DNA from: Ignelater luminosus
Lineage: Eukaryota > Arthropoda > Insecta > Coleoptera > Elateridae
Direction: 5' to 3'
NCBI GenBank assembly: GCA_011009095.1
Contig: VTPC01001721.1
Location: 111,257 to 175,256, forward strand
Length of the DNA stretch: 64,000 nt
A model generated the notes under the pieces. That model ran no database searches. It was not told the DNA's origin and saw only the letters and a program-made list of their open reading frames with translations. Shown here one piece after another: positions 46,640 through 58,569 of the stretch (position 1 is the first letter of the stretch; each line of letters starts with the position of its first letter). The translations under genes and the position numbers were made by a program.

Positions 46640-48770
46640 TGTTATTGAATTTAGACTTTTGTTTTCAGTTGCTATAGATTTCTATGATTTTTATTTTAGT
46701 CATTTTGTTCTTGTTATCAAGCAGGTGAGGCTCTCTTTGGAATTCCTTCCAAGATAGCTTTTTGTCTGGCTTACCTTTATATACCTCACCGTCTTGATTT
46801 ACTCCTTGAAAACCTTCTCGTGAAAAACCAAATTAAATTTGATGGAAGTACATTACTTGAAAGTATGAACACTATCGAGGGCTCTTTATGAGTTCACCTT
46901 CTGTTAACACATTCTCTTTGTTAAGCTTTGAAAAAGTCTATCAAAAGAAAAGGATCGTCGAAATGAAGAAAGTTTTCTTCCTTGGAGATAGCTTTGGGCA
47001 ATAAATGCTGGTGCTGATTTTCGAAGGCTGTAAACAAATATAGTTTTGACCAATCGTTGAATAGTCATAATATATCAAACGCTCCTTCTGTTCCCAAAGA
47101 TTTCGTCAATAGCAAACTCTTGCCGTCTTAATTATGTTGATGCCAAATCATTTTGTGTTGGCCCCACTCGATTTCAAGCAAGCGTGCCTCTTTAAGGAGG
47201 TCTTGTAGCTTTCAGTTGGTCTTTTTGGTATTCCTAAGTGAACAATTATTAGCTTCAGAATCACCATCATGATTCTCTTTTGTAAACATCACTGATTGTG
47301 AGTCACTGGCAAAACCCTCCTTTAAAATTTAAAAAGTATCTTAAGTTAATCTACATGAGATTCCTGAATTTATTATACCTGTGGCACAATGTATGCGAGA
47401 TGACGTCAAAACGTAAGATGTAATTGTGAAGGTTACACTTACACCAAACTTTAGACTTTTTTTCGTGCTTCCTAATAGTGAGCAATCTGAACTGTTATGA
47501 TGAGAAATCACGAAATTTATCCGAAAACTTCAAATTGCTGTAACTTCTGACCTGTCGAAGATAAATTAGTAAACCTTACATATTCTTAAAGAAAATTTAA
47601 TGCTCTACAACTTCCTGTCTGACAACTTTTCTGTAAAACATAAAGCTGAAGAGTTAGAAGGACAAGTTTGACGAAAAATGTCAGGCAAAAAAAGTTTTTC
47701 TAAAATTATCGATTTTCGCTGGCGAATATGTCGGAAACTGTAACACATAGGAAGAAAATGAATATAAACATTCTTGTAGGAAATCTAATTATCTTTTATT
47801 CTGTAAGGAATACTTCTTAGCGTAGGATGCACCGTTTCCGAGTTATAAGCGAAGAACCGAAAAAAGGGACCTTTCCGCCCCCCCTCCCCCTGAAGCGGCG
47901 GGGCTAGGGACGGGGACTTTTAGTATGTTTGCCTCCTAACTACCCCCAACACATTCCTCAAGAGAAAAATTCTCCCCCCTTCCATGTTCTCTACAACCCC
48001 CTTTTAGGTATTCATTGACTGGACTAAACGTAGCACTTCAAGGAAAGAAGAATTCTGCAACCAAAATTTGATTTCGAGGTTTAGATCCTATTGAAGATCA
48101 AACCTTTGCTTTGCTTCTGACAAAAACAACAAATATTTAGGTGATTTACTCTGGACAGACATCCTTTGCCTAAGCTACATCAAAAACCAAAGTCGATTAA
48201 CAGAATTAAGGGTTAGAAAAGCTCATGTTCATCGACAGGAAGTAGAATATGAATGTTGAACCGCAACGGTCGTTAGCAATTTTGACGTAAAGGTCTATTT
48301 GCAACTGAAACGAAAAAATGAACTTAAGCATTTTTCCAATAAGTAGCATTTAACGTGATTAGCTAATTGATTCACTAAACCAGCACAATAAAATGACAAT
48401 AGATAGCAAACCATAAGAATACAACAAAATAAAACAGTAAAAAACAGTATCAACAAATGTAGAAGCTGACTTTCTTTTACTGCAGAAATTTGAAAGATGA
48501 TACCACATACAAGATATTGAATGGGACCTCTGAAACTTTTTATTACCGGATATGCAGTTTACATTTCTCTTTACCGATCGTTGTGCCCCCGAGGCCGCCG
48601 CCACACTGGTTTAACGTCTAACGGCTTTGCTCCCGTTCCAAAATTTAATTTGGAGTAGTGTATACCATTTTTTTTGGAAAGATTAAATAGACTCAGAACA
48701 TTCTTTCAGTTATAAGCCAATAACAACCTTGCTAAATTTAGGGAATGCTAAAATACAACATCACTTTGGT
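46640..48770. other. No supported gene; probable transposon remnants
   Basis: A G/C-run-rich segment at 47875-47990 and the phrase accgtttccgagttataagcg at 47828 resemble tails of insect transposons, but no family could be named. A minus-strand open frame at 48359-48604 has no recognisable motif. Confidence 0.35.
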
Positions 48771-48774
48771 ATAG

Positions 48775-49090
48775 TTCTTGATCGCCCCGACAGGCCGAGC
48801 AGTCTGAGAAACCCGAACGGCCCGACAAAGAAACCTGAAGGACCGAGAAGTCCAAAAAGGCCCGACAGGCCCGAATGGCCTCTCAGGCCCGTAGGATCCA
48901 AACGGCCCGATAGATTCGAAAGACTCAAAGAACCGAGAAGTCCAAAAGACCCGACAGGCCCAAACGTCTAATAGGTGAGACAGGTCCAAACTGCTTGACA
49001 GACCCGTGTGGCCCAAGAGGTCCGACACACCCGAGAAGCCCAAAGGGCCGATAAGTCTAAAGGACCCGACACACCCGTATAGCCCAAATA
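48775..49090. repeat. GC-rich foldback element, copy 5, forward arm
   Basis: Nine-base units (ggcccgaca, ggcccgaac, agtccaaaa) in forward orientation. Its partner arm is at 52540-52800, on the far side of the inserted LINE. Confidence 0.75.
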
Positions 49091-49112
49091 CATCGCTCTT
49101 ATAATATAATGC

Positions 49113-49149
<37 letters not shown>

Positions 49150-52100
49150 GGCGTCGGAGTTGAGAAACCCATTGTCCAGTTCTTCGGAACTACAAATAGC
49201 CCCGCAGAGAGGGTGTTACTCACGTGCGCAGCGACCACGCGATCTTTAGCTAACCTGTAAAGGGTCACCCCATCCCCAAGGAGTAACTGGGTTTCTAACA
49301 ACGCCACGAAAGCCTCGGACAAGCGTCGCGTCAGCATTTTAACGATAGGAAACGGCGCGGGAATAGACAGCCCGATCAACATCAGACAGACCCGGATGTG
49401 GATAATAGAACTTCGACACCAGCTGCAGCTGTTTTGCCGGCTAATCAGCCTGCAACCACTAAAGCTGGTAAACCCAGGCGGCGTATGACATGGAGCAACT
49501 AACTTAACCAGCACGTCATACGATGCTACTACACAGCTTCAAAATCAGAGACAGAATCAAACTTTAGATCAGAAATGCCTAAACTCTTTCTGCACAGATT
49601 CCCTGATTATACTCAGATTACAGAACACCGGCTAATGAACCAAAAACGAGTAACAGTGAAGTCCAACAAGATACCGCAGCACCAACTGCAAGGAATTAAG
49701 GAAGATTCAGCCAATGAACTTAACGTGGACCAGCAAGGTGACAACGAGATTATTCCAGAAGAACATTAAGTAGCGGAATTAGTTGCTCGGGAAATGGAAT
49801 CTGAGACCCACGTACTCGATGCAACAAATCACCGGAATTGAAAAACAACAAGAAGCAATTAGTCAAACTGATAACTTAGAGACTGATCCTAACAAGAGGA
49901 AACCAATCCCTAGACTGACTTATAATAAGAAAAACCTTGAAATTGTCAATAAGATGAATTCAGTCTTTTCAAAATACGTAAGCATGAATCCACCATTGAA
50001 AATATCCATCTCTTAATTTACTGTGCTGCTCTTACCATCAGTGATCTCACTAGAACTGCGACACCGTTAAATCAGCCGCATAAAAAAATCAAACACCTAA
50101 ATGGTAAATTAGAATAGAGAAAAGAATGCAGACTTTTAGAGCTAATATAGATAGGTTAATGCAGTATTGGAGAGAAAACAGATCAAAATCTCTTTTAAAG
50201 AAAATCAAACATTAATTGAGGCGAATGAAGACATAGAGCTTACCCTAGATACATTAAAACAGAAACTGACTGTGTATGCGGCGGGTTAAAGAAGTATGAA
50301 AAGTCATACCAAAGAAAACACCATAACAAACAGTTCAATAAAAATGAAAAAGGTTTCTACAGAGCACCGAATACGGAAGCACAAAGCATACACTAACTGC
50401 AGATCAAATAAAAAATTTCTGGAAATCTTTATGGTAGCAAGAGAAAATGCACAAGTCTGCAGTATGGATAGACGAAGAGCGCAATAAGTATGATAATGTT
50501 CTTCAGCACGAAGCTGCCATAGAAATTACAAGTAAGCTGGTTGCAGAAGTGATAAGCAAAACGCACAATTGGAAGTCCCCTGGCCAAGATAACATACACA
50601 ACTATTGGTACAAAAAATTTACATCCTTGCACCCTCACCTTGCAAGAAAGATTCAAGATGTTATGAATAACCCTGCCAATCTACCGTTATTTCTTACTGC
50701 GGGGATAACTTACATCAAGCCAAAAAGCGAAGAAACAATCAGACCAGATAATTACAGGCCTATAGTATGTTTGCCAAGCTGTACAAAATAATTACGGCAG
50801 TCACTACAATGTTAGTAATTAAGCACATTGATGCTGGGAATATTATGACCGAAGAGAAAAAGGGTTGTAAAAAAGACAGACAGGGGTGTACGGAACAATT
50901 AACTATCGACTCCGTCATACTTGAACAGAGAAACAAAAGTGCAATTTGCATATGCGTTACATCGACTATAAAAAAGCTTTTGATTCGGTGCCGTATAGTT
51001 GGCTTTTGCACATATTGGCGAGCAAAACATTTAGGTCACTTTGAAATTGTGATGTTCCCAGCCTATGTTTGCAAATTGTGAATCATTGTACTAGTAGGCG
51101 CTGGGTATAAGTTTTCGGAGAAATGTTATCTGTGAGTATGGAGAAGACCAGGAGAAAGATATGCTCCAGTTTGTATTGACGAGTGACTTCCACTTGGCGG
51201 TAGGCCGGTTATGGTTTAGGCAGGAATCTCTTCACAAGCACGCACAGAGTTCGTCTTCAAACAGAATGACTCCCTGACAGCTCACAGGTATATTACGGAA
51301 GTCCTAAAAGATCATGGTATGCCTTTCATGCTTACCATGGGCGAGTATGGCATTTTCATGCAAGATAATCCGAGACCTCACGTAACGAGAGCTGTCAGAG
51401 AATATCTGGATGGGGTGGGCATTAAGCGGTATGATTGACCAGCACTCCTGCTTTCGGTTTCAATATTGACTATTAACAATGAATTACAATTTTTAAATTA
51501 AACTTATAGCAGAAAATAATTAAGAAAAATAACACAATTTCAAAGTGACCTAAATTTTTTGCTCGCTAGTGTATATAAAATCTCCTCTTCATTAATAAAT
51601 TTCCTCAAACACACGATGAGCACCTAGAGAACAAAACTTATCTTTAGAACTGCTTCAGGAAGTGTGGAGACCGGAAAGATTCCGATAAAGTGCTGCATCT
51701 GTCATGGAGACAGCCCTGGCCCACCGTGGTTCTGTCTCTTTTTGAACCCTATCTCCAACGCTTTTAACGTAACCAGATATGGATTCCAATTAAAACTTGC
51801 CTGCAGAACATTGCATGTTATTAATCACCTCTTTTACGTTGAGGACATCAAGATATACGCTTCTACTGAATCTCAGTTAGAGCGACTCATCAAATTAGTG
51901 GAAAATATTAGCTCAGATATATGCATGAATTTTGGGATTCAGAAATGTAAAACTGTTCATATAGAACGAGGTGTATTTACTCACAAGGAAGGTGATTAAG
52001 AGCTTAACTCATGAGACATATAGGTACCTTGGAATTAAGCAGAGTGACAGGCTAAAGGCTAAGGATGTAAAGCACCAGTTACTAAAGCGATAAATACCTA

Positions 52101-52535
52101 CACTATTCCGGTCCTAATTTCTTCCTTTGGTATTATCCCGTGGAATGACCCAGAGCTGGATGCACTGAACAGAATTACTAGGACTCTAATGACAAATTAC
52201 AATAAACGTCATCCAAAATCAGCCATTGAGAGAATAAATACTCCACGAGTCCATGGAGGTAGAGGATTTATCGATATTAAAAAAACAAACATCTAATCTG
52301 AAGGCATATTTTCATAGCAGAACTGACCATCCGCAAAACCAGGTACGATCAGACTGAGCACATTCGACAAAAAAGAGCTGCATGGTCGACATCCTAATAT
52401 GGTTCAGCAGCAACACATCAGTAAGGAGAAGTCCTACTGTGGTTGCTGAAAGGAGAGATTTACTCTGAGACTGAAGGTTTTGCTGTTGCAATACAGAATC
52501 AAGTGATTAGCACCAGGAATTATAAGAAGTACATT
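49113..52535 (+). mobile_element. Dong/R4-like non-LTR retrotransposon, frame-broken
   Basis: The element begins at a (TAA)n run (49113-49149), the target preferred by Dong-type R4-clade LINEs. Broken frames follow the order of this family's ORF: an N-terminal block with FRSEMPKLFLHRFPDYTQIT and LMNQKRVTVK (49565-49670), then the RT entry NWKSPGQDNIHNYWYKKFTS (50560-50620), GITYIKPKSEETIRPDNYRP (50700-50760), and YIDYKKAFDSVPYSW (50955-51005), RT motif A. After a Tc1 insertion it resumes with a variant RT box YVED (about 51837) in place of the canonical YxDD, and the tail INTYTIPVLISSFGIIPWND (52090-52150) and HPKSAIERINTPRVHGGRGF (52208-52268). Several stops and shifts make it inactive. Confidence 0.8.
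51013..51571 (+). mobile_element. Tc1-like element nested in the LINE
   Basis: The 559-bp insert has terminal inverted repeats ending in ggcgagcaaaacatttaggt at the left and, reverse-complemented, agcgagcaaaaaatttaggt at the right, continuing through cactttgaaattg. TA follows the right end; the left flank is decayed to CA. About 75 codons of a DD34E transposase remain (QARTEFVFKQNDSLTAHRYI and FMQDNPRPHVTRAVREYLDG at 51225-51440). It splits the LINE reading frame right after RT motif A. Confidence 0.85.
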
Positions 52536-52539
52536 TTAA

Positions 52540-52800
52540 ATTTTGGGCCTGTGGGGTCTTTTGGACTTCTCGGCCTTTGGGTCTATAGGACCGTTTGAAT
52601 CCCTCGGGCCTGAGAGGGCTTTCTGGGCTTCTTGACCCTTCGGGTTTCTTTGTCGGGCCATTTGGGCCTCTCGGGCTGTTTAGCTTATCGGGCCTATCAA
52701 GGTGTTACCGGGTCTTTTCCGGGCTGAGTCAAGTTTGTCCGCAGTCAAGCCGCACCAGGCCGTGCCTGGAAATTTTGGCCCGTGCAGGAAGTGTCTTGTA
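52540..52800. repeat. GC-rich foldback element, copy 5, reverse arm
   Basis: Reverse-complement 9-bp units (ctcgggcctgagagggcttt, tgtcgggccatttgggcc) that end with the family terminus cctggaaattttggcccgtg at 52767-52786. Together with 48775-49090 it brackets the Dong/R4-like LINE. Confidence 0.75.
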
Positions 52801-52804
52801 CCAA

Positions 52805-53050
52805 AAGAACAATGTAATTCCAGGAGCTATAAAGTGTACTGTACACGCGTTATAACAAGCGAAAAGCAAATCCACCTCCTAGGACCAGGTTGCAAGGAAA
52901 TTTGAGAAAGGGTGTTAGTAGACTGTATTAGGAAGTTTTGTACCAAAAAGACAATGTGATTCCAACTGTCGTTTAGGAGGTACAATTATTTCTGTGTTGA
53001 ATTGATTTCCACTTTAGTTTTAAATAATAGAGCTAATTTAATTTGAGTTT
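52805..53050. other. Short unannotated stretch
   Basis: Two copies of ttgtaccaaaa..acaatgtgattcca-like sequence (52797 and 52938) form a short direct repeat; nothing coding is evident. Confidence 0.35.
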
Positions 53051-53056
53051 CCGTGG

Positions 53057-53514
53057 TCATTTTGTTGGAGGAATGAACATTTCGCTGAATTTTATCATAT
53101 TTATGCAACTGAATAGTTTAGCTGCTTTAATTGGTAAAAAATCTTTTTGCTGCCTATTTGATTGATCAACTGTAATTTGCAAATGCAAATCTAAATTAAA
53201 AGCCAACTTCAGAAATTGTTTCAGTTTCCCAAAAAGAACAAGAAATATGGTCCTCCATGCTCTAATAATAGAAAGCTTCATGCACGTTACAAAAATCAAA
53301 AGTAAAAAAGGAACTAAAATAAGAGACAAGGTTAGCAAGATGTTGATGCCTTGATTAAACATGTAGAAAGATGACTAGAAAACAAAACATCATAGCAACT
53401 AAAATGAAAAATAGAACATCGAATTAAATCAATAAACAATTGTTGTAGTAACAACCATAACGGGTAGACACGTTTGAAAACTTCTCCGTTAATTTTCGAA
53501 TTTTTCTCATCCAA
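53057..53514 (-). CDS. Possible small membrane protein, divergent from the Cys-rich gene
   Basis: Two overlapping minus-strand frames look protein-like. One starts at 53514 (MDEKNSKINGEVFKRV) and one ends at 53057, the latter opening after a possible acceptor (ttttctag near 53378) with FYMFNQGINILLTLSLILV and a clear hydrophobic segment (about residues 8-28), followed by basic and polar residues. A short intron could join them, but no convincing donor was found, so the gene may instead be frameshifted. The start lies only 64 bp from the ATG of the + strand Cys-rich gene, a head-to-head arrangement that would let both share a promoter. No family is recognised. Confidence 0.3.
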
Positions 53515-53518
53515 ATTA
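53507..53518 (+). promoter_or_regulatory. TCE-like motif upstream of the Cys-rich gene at 53579
   Basis: tcatccaaatta matches 10 of 12 positions of the degenerate translational control element acatcnaaattt, 60 bp before the ATG. Confidence 0.35.
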
Positions 53519-53578
53519 CAAGTTTATTTGTTAAATTTTTTTAATTAGAAAAGAAACGAAAAAACAATACTAGTCAAG

Positions 53579-53844
53579 ATGTCTTGCTGCTCACCTTGCT
53601 GTTCCCCATGTTGTGCCCCGTGTTGTGCCCCATGTGTACCGTGCTGTGCCCCTTGTGTATGCGCACCCTGCTGTGTACCCTGTTGTGCCCCGGCTTGCGT
53701 ATGTGTTCCAACAGTATGCGCACCGTGTTGCGCACCATGTTGTTCTCCGTGCTGTTCCCCATGCTCCCCTAAGGTAAGAAAGAATTTGTATGATGAAACC
53801 AACTTTTTAATGTTTGTGTATGCTCTTGTTTACAGTGTTGTTGA
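53579..53844 (+). CDS. Cys/Pro-rich sperm-type protein (CCxP repeats), two exons
   Basis: Exon 1 (53579-53773, 65 codons) encodes MSCCSPCCSPCCAPCCAPC and further CC-S/A/V-P repeats; exon 2 (53836-53844) encodes only Cys-Cys-stop. The 62-bp intron has a gtaagaa donor and ttacag acceptor in phase 0. The product is 67 aa, of which 29 are cysteine. Such composition, size and lack of a signal peptide fit the Mst84D/Mst87F class of sperm-tail proteins of late spermatids; this is inference from pattern only. Continuing through the intron instead would give a 123-aa product ending in unrelated sequence. The start of the protein is identical in style to the gene at 60449. A poly(A) signal lies at 54031-54036. 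Confidence 0.7.
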
Positions 53845-53849
53845 TGTGA

Positions 53850-55220
53850 GGCTTAAGATTGGAAGAAACTCCAACAGATGTGATTTCTTGTCTTCATTGG
53901 TGCATCTACATTATCAAAATTCTGACGATGAGGATACTTCGCTTCTATAGTACGACCATGGGTCACACTTTATTATTTACTACAACAATTTCTTTGGTGT
54001 TAATTCAAAATTGTAGTAATTTATTCCCTAAATAAATCAAAAATACAAATTTTCTTTCTTTTATTTTTGTTTTGAATGAAGGTGACTTTGGTATAATTTT
54101 AATTTGGTAAAAGTAGAGTCCCTAGAAATAAATTTGTTTGCAATTTACATGTTTAGGGACTCTAGGAAGAAGGATTTAGTAGGTGGCTTTGAATAATTTG
54201 ATGTTATCAGAAAATGTGAAACAAATTTGGACAAACTGTCAAAAAAGGTAACATGTTTAGGTTAGAAAAACTATTTTATGAGATACAGACCAAAAAGAAT
54301 TCGAAACATTAATGACTGGACACTAAAAGGGTTTATTTTTCAACTTAAGACTCGGTCTTTAAGATTAAAGATTTGAAATCTACAATATAAAAGCCACATT
54401 TACTTATTATTAGTTCTGTGGTTTGATCGCAACAGTTTCTGTTTTGATAACTTTGTGAGTATGTAATTTCTATCAAAATCAAGGTCCTTGAAGTGGTCAT
54501 TTCTGTTATATGTATAATACAAAGCAATGTATTTTCAAGAAAAGTTCAGTAACTATTAATATTATTCAACTTAGTATAGACATACTGATGTAGCATCTTT
54601 TATCATCTTTCCATCTAGAAGCATATTCTAGATGACTAGTTAAATCTTCTAGTAAAAACGAGTTTTTAAATTACTTGCTATTTCTATTAAATTATTTAAA
54701 TTTAGTTTAAATTTATAAATATCAGTGACATTTCTACTCCACGCAAGATACCTACATAACCTCATCAATTTTTATTTTGTTGTATACGTATAATGTGATT
54801 TTTATTAATAAAATAAGCTCGGCATTTCATTTCATTTGATATCCTAATATGAACTATTATGAAAAGCATAGAAAATGCCTTGGCTATAACCTCAAATCTG
54901 CGCATGCGTCAATTATCATTCAATGGGGCGAGTTTAAACCAACATTAGTTAATAATAACTTCAATTATAAATGTAAACAAACACGTATCCTTCTTACTTT
55001 CTCAGCATTTTGGACTAGTGCAGAATTGGCAATATGAAGAATATAATACGTCAAAAAAAAGATAAACTGGATGGAATACATTTTTCTGTAACCTTGTCAA
55101 ATTCTCACTTCAGCACTCGCGTTTTATCCTAAGCCTAAGCTACTAACAATTAATCAATCAATCAAGTCAATGATGGCACTGCTCTTTAAAACAGAACGGC
55201 GGCTATAGAAGCTTCTCTCA
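53850..55220. other. Intergenic region with a small inverted repeat
   Basis: AATAAA at 54031-54036 serves the Cys-rich gene. A short stem, agagtcccta at 54115 and tagggactct at 54152, is separated by about 27 bp and could be a tiny MITE or a transcript hairpin. No gene is evident; a 62-codon frame at 54849 has no motif. Confidence 0.4.
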
Positions 55221-55229
55221 AGCCTTGTG

Positions 55230-56620
55230 GAGAAATGTGTGGTGAGTTGACTGCAATGCTCCTCAGGTGAATTTAGGGTGTAAACGGTGTCACGGCGAGG
55301 CAGGCAACCCAGTCCTGATGCTTCTTCTTGTGGGGATCACTGAGACACCCTGAAGCCCGGAGGTTAATGCTGTAATGCAAGTTTAGAATCAGTGACGTTG
55401 GCGGATTTGCTTCCGTAGATGGAAATAGCAGAATTCTTGCTGAGTGGGCGAGGACTATTTGCATTAGGGGAGTGGCATGTTGCAACTGAGACTAAAGTGG
55501 GTGGAATTTGTTGGGATTAGCAGTAAGCTAATGGAGTGGATTCGAAAACGCCCTCGAAATCCGGCGAGAGATTTTGTGTGTTTTATAAAAAAATAGCTGA
55601 AGGGTATTTCATTTTGGCTCGGGATCCTTTCCGGTAATTTCCCGGAGAGAAGCGGTATAATGCAAGGGTATGCACTCTATCCTGATCGATTGCTTTCGTC
55701 ACGTAGCGGCCCCTTAAAAATTCAAGGCGAGCATCCACAGGAGGGATCCCGACACAGTCACAAACTTCCCCAGAGGGATGAAGCAATCCAAGCCAAGAAT
55801 CCTTCTGCAGGTTGACCTCTCCTTGGTTCGGAGTCGGTTGAAAAGCAGGTGAATCTATAATCTGTAATAGGACAAATAAAGGTCTTATAGGTGTGGCAGC
55901 CTGGTATGCCACCACGGATTTTGGAGAGAAGGCCGCTGCAATGCTGAACAATAGTTAAGCAGCGCTTAAGCTTTTCCGACCAGTTTAGAGTGGAAGTAAA
56001 TTTGATCTCCAGGTATATTTTAGCCATAGAGGAACAGTCGAGGGATGTAAGTTCGGTTTGAGTCGGCGAGTTTAAGTGAGATAAAAATTGTTTGAGTTTT
56101 GTTCGGGTAGGTTTAACTCTCCACCGTGGGAACCAAGCTTTTGTCGGGTGAGTTTCCGATAGAGCATCCTGGAGCCGATGGCAGTGGTCGGAGATGACAC
56201 CCAGATGTTGGGGAAAGTGAAAACCGTGGCATTAAAACAGGTAGAGAACTGGTGCAAGAATAGAGCCTTGGGAGACTCCGGCGAGTGGTGTGAATATTCT
56301 AGAAAGGGTTTGTCCGGACCGGATTCTGTGCTGCATTTGAAAGAGAAAACTGTTGATTATGCGGACAAAAGAGTGGAGGACGTTTGCGTTAAAGAGTTTT
56401 AGTAGAAAACCTTCGTGCCAGACCTTGTCCAAGGCATGCTCGATATTGATAAATGAGGCAGAGGTCGGAGTTGCCTGCGCTGTTAGCGTGATTGCGGTTA
56501 GGGGAAGGTGACGCAAAGCTCGTCTGGTAATGGAGTCTTCGCCAGGAACGGAATCTTCTCCAGAGGAAATGGCGGCCTCCGTTCCTTCCTCCTAGATGAA
56601 ACTGGGAAAGGGGCTGTAGG
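55230..56620 (-). pseudogene. Jockey-clade LINE remnant (reverse transcriptase)
   Basis: Minus-strand blocks follow the order of a Jockey-type RT: PGEDSITRRALRHLPLTAI (about 56485-56545), then SASFINIEHALDKVWHEGFL (RT motif A, about 56405-56465) and GVSQGSILAPVLYLF (about 56232-56278). Downstream come LNWSEKLKRCLTIVQHCSGL (near 55925-55985), and VDARLEFLRGRYVTKAI (about 55690-55740) from the C-terminal tail. The usual section between the PGxDG entry and motif A is deleted, and several frame shifts are present. A short plus-strand frame here (56178-56402) is the shadow of this element. Confidence 0.8.
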
Positions 56621-56959
56621 AACGATCGCTACGAGATGAATCTCTTGTAGGTTTTCGATTTGCTGGTTAACCTGGTGGAAGTGTTGGTTATCGAAAAGTA
56701 AATCTGTGGATGGCTGATGGATATTTTCGAGTAGATTAGTCTTTACTAATTTACTAATTTACTAATCCCGACATCTTTTGTCGGCTTGGGATTGGGGGTC
56801 AGTAACTTTGGGAACGAAACTTGTTCCAAATCTTGCCGCCATCTCTGTGATCTAGGTTAAAGCAGATGGCAGACCAATGGGCTTTCCTGAACCTGGTGTT
56901 ATTTTTCTGGAGCAGGACATTGAATCAGCTCCACTGTGTTTTAACCAAGGGCTCTTGGG

Positions 56960-57930
56960 TTCGGATGTATAATCGGTAAATTGTGCGTATTTCTTTAATA
57001 AGGTTTTGTAATACGCATCTTTTAGAGCTTTAAGTTAATGCTTAAAATTAATGCCTTCTTCACTAAAACTTTTTGAAAGTTAATTGACAATAAAATCTAA
57101 AGATTAGTGTTACAGTTTACACTACAGTGGCAAGGTTGCCACTAAAAGTTCAGGGTTACAATATCAAAATAAGAATTACACCAAGAATCAGAAGAAGTTA
57201 CTAGAAATATTTTTTATTTGACCTTGAAAAATAGAACAAGCTCTAAAAAAATTAATTGTATGCTATTTTAAATTGAATTCAATTTTTGCTGTTTACACGT
57301 TGCATTTATTGAAGGTCATTGTAAAAAAACTTTTTTCTGTAGAAAATTGAAACGTCTAAATCGAGCTTTAGGTAAAGATTCAATGAAGAGGAACTAATTG
57401 CGATAGACGCCCTGCAGAGAACCTGCCTTGGCTTGAATTGCTTGAAAGTAATGGTGATGTAGAATTGGTTGCCTAAGCAACTGGCACCTAGTTCTGATCA
57501 TTCTCTTTTTTGAGGCGCTGTACTACCTACAGCACAAAATGAACAAAAACGCTTTACAGCAACACAGCTACTATGACGTTAAAAGAACTGAAATGAAACA
57601 CGAGATTAAAATTTTTAAAACCCCAAGTATTAAGTCATAAAATACAAATGGCAATTCAAATAAACGGAATTTTTAATGTTGGGCTCATTTTACTTCTCAA
57701 AATTTCTATTATATAGTCACGTTGATTTACTAGGATTTCTATGTTATTATTATCGTAGTTCGTTGACAATTTTGTTTTTATTGCAACTTTAAAAGAACCC
57801 TTCATTCTTGAGGACAAGAATTATTGCCAATCTGTTGCAACTTTCATCATTCTATTCCATTAGGTACCTTTAAAATATAAATTGCTTTATGGTATTAGCC
57901 AAGATGTTGCTCCACCCAATTTGCAATGTT
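56960..57930. other. No supported gene
   Basis: AT-rich sequence between a LINE remnant and an inverted repeat; nothing was recognised. Confidence 0.45.
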
Positions 57931-57937
57931 TGAAAGT

Positions 57938-58565
57938 AGAAATAAAGGAAACCAATTCTTTTTGTGTTTTGATTTTCCGTTTTAAAAAAAAATTTGAAAT
58001 ACTGTCAATAATATTGACTAACAAGTTTTTTTTATTGTTATTTGCCACCTTTGTAGGAGTGGCCCTGTATGGGAAATGCAGGAGTATCGTACAATATACA
58101 TAGAAATGTTGCTCAGATGCTTTATGATTTGAAGTATTGCATATTTCTTGCAAGTAAAAAGAGTGCAAGAGACGGTTAAAGTACACTGCTCCAAGAAATC
58201 TACACATAACTATTAAAAAGATGATATTCAGCTAAAAAAGTTTTAGAATTTTTATGCAAAAATCCACAAAGCGAGCTAGAAAGAAATATTTATCAGAGCA
58301 AGTAATAACAGTATGATGAAACTAATGACATAGTAACAAGCTTGTCACACATGCAATGAATTATTAAAAAATAAAGCAACAGAGAACAGCAAAAGTTTAA
58401 GAAATAACTAAAAGCTCAAGAATCAAAGTGTTCTGCTTGTTTCTCATAAAAGTATCATACAAATAAAAATAAAAAAAACTTTTGTTAGTCGATATTATTG
58501 ACAGTATTTCAAATTAAAACGGAAAATCAAAACATAGATAAAAAGAATTGGTTTCCTTTATTTCT
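57938..58565. repeat. Inverted repeat with about 85-bp arms (MITE or hairpin locus)
   Basis: The arm at 57938-58024 (agaaataaaggaaaccaatt through actgtcaataatattgacta) is matched in reverse complement at 58478-58565, with about 90 percent identity by eye. The 450-bp middle is unrelated AT-rich DNA. No target duplication could be seen. A transcript crossing it would form a long double-stranded stem. Confidence 0.65.
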
Positions 58566-58569
58566 GCTG

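Noticed and set aside
47875-47990. C/G-rich run as a possible structured RNA or promoter
   Set aside because: It is a simple low-complexity stretch next to text typical of transposon tails; no conserved fold could be argued.
48738-49514. 258-codon minus-strand frame
   Set aside because: It runs across a foldback arm, the TAA microsatellite and the 5' end of the Dong/R4-like LINE, so it is an antisense accident.
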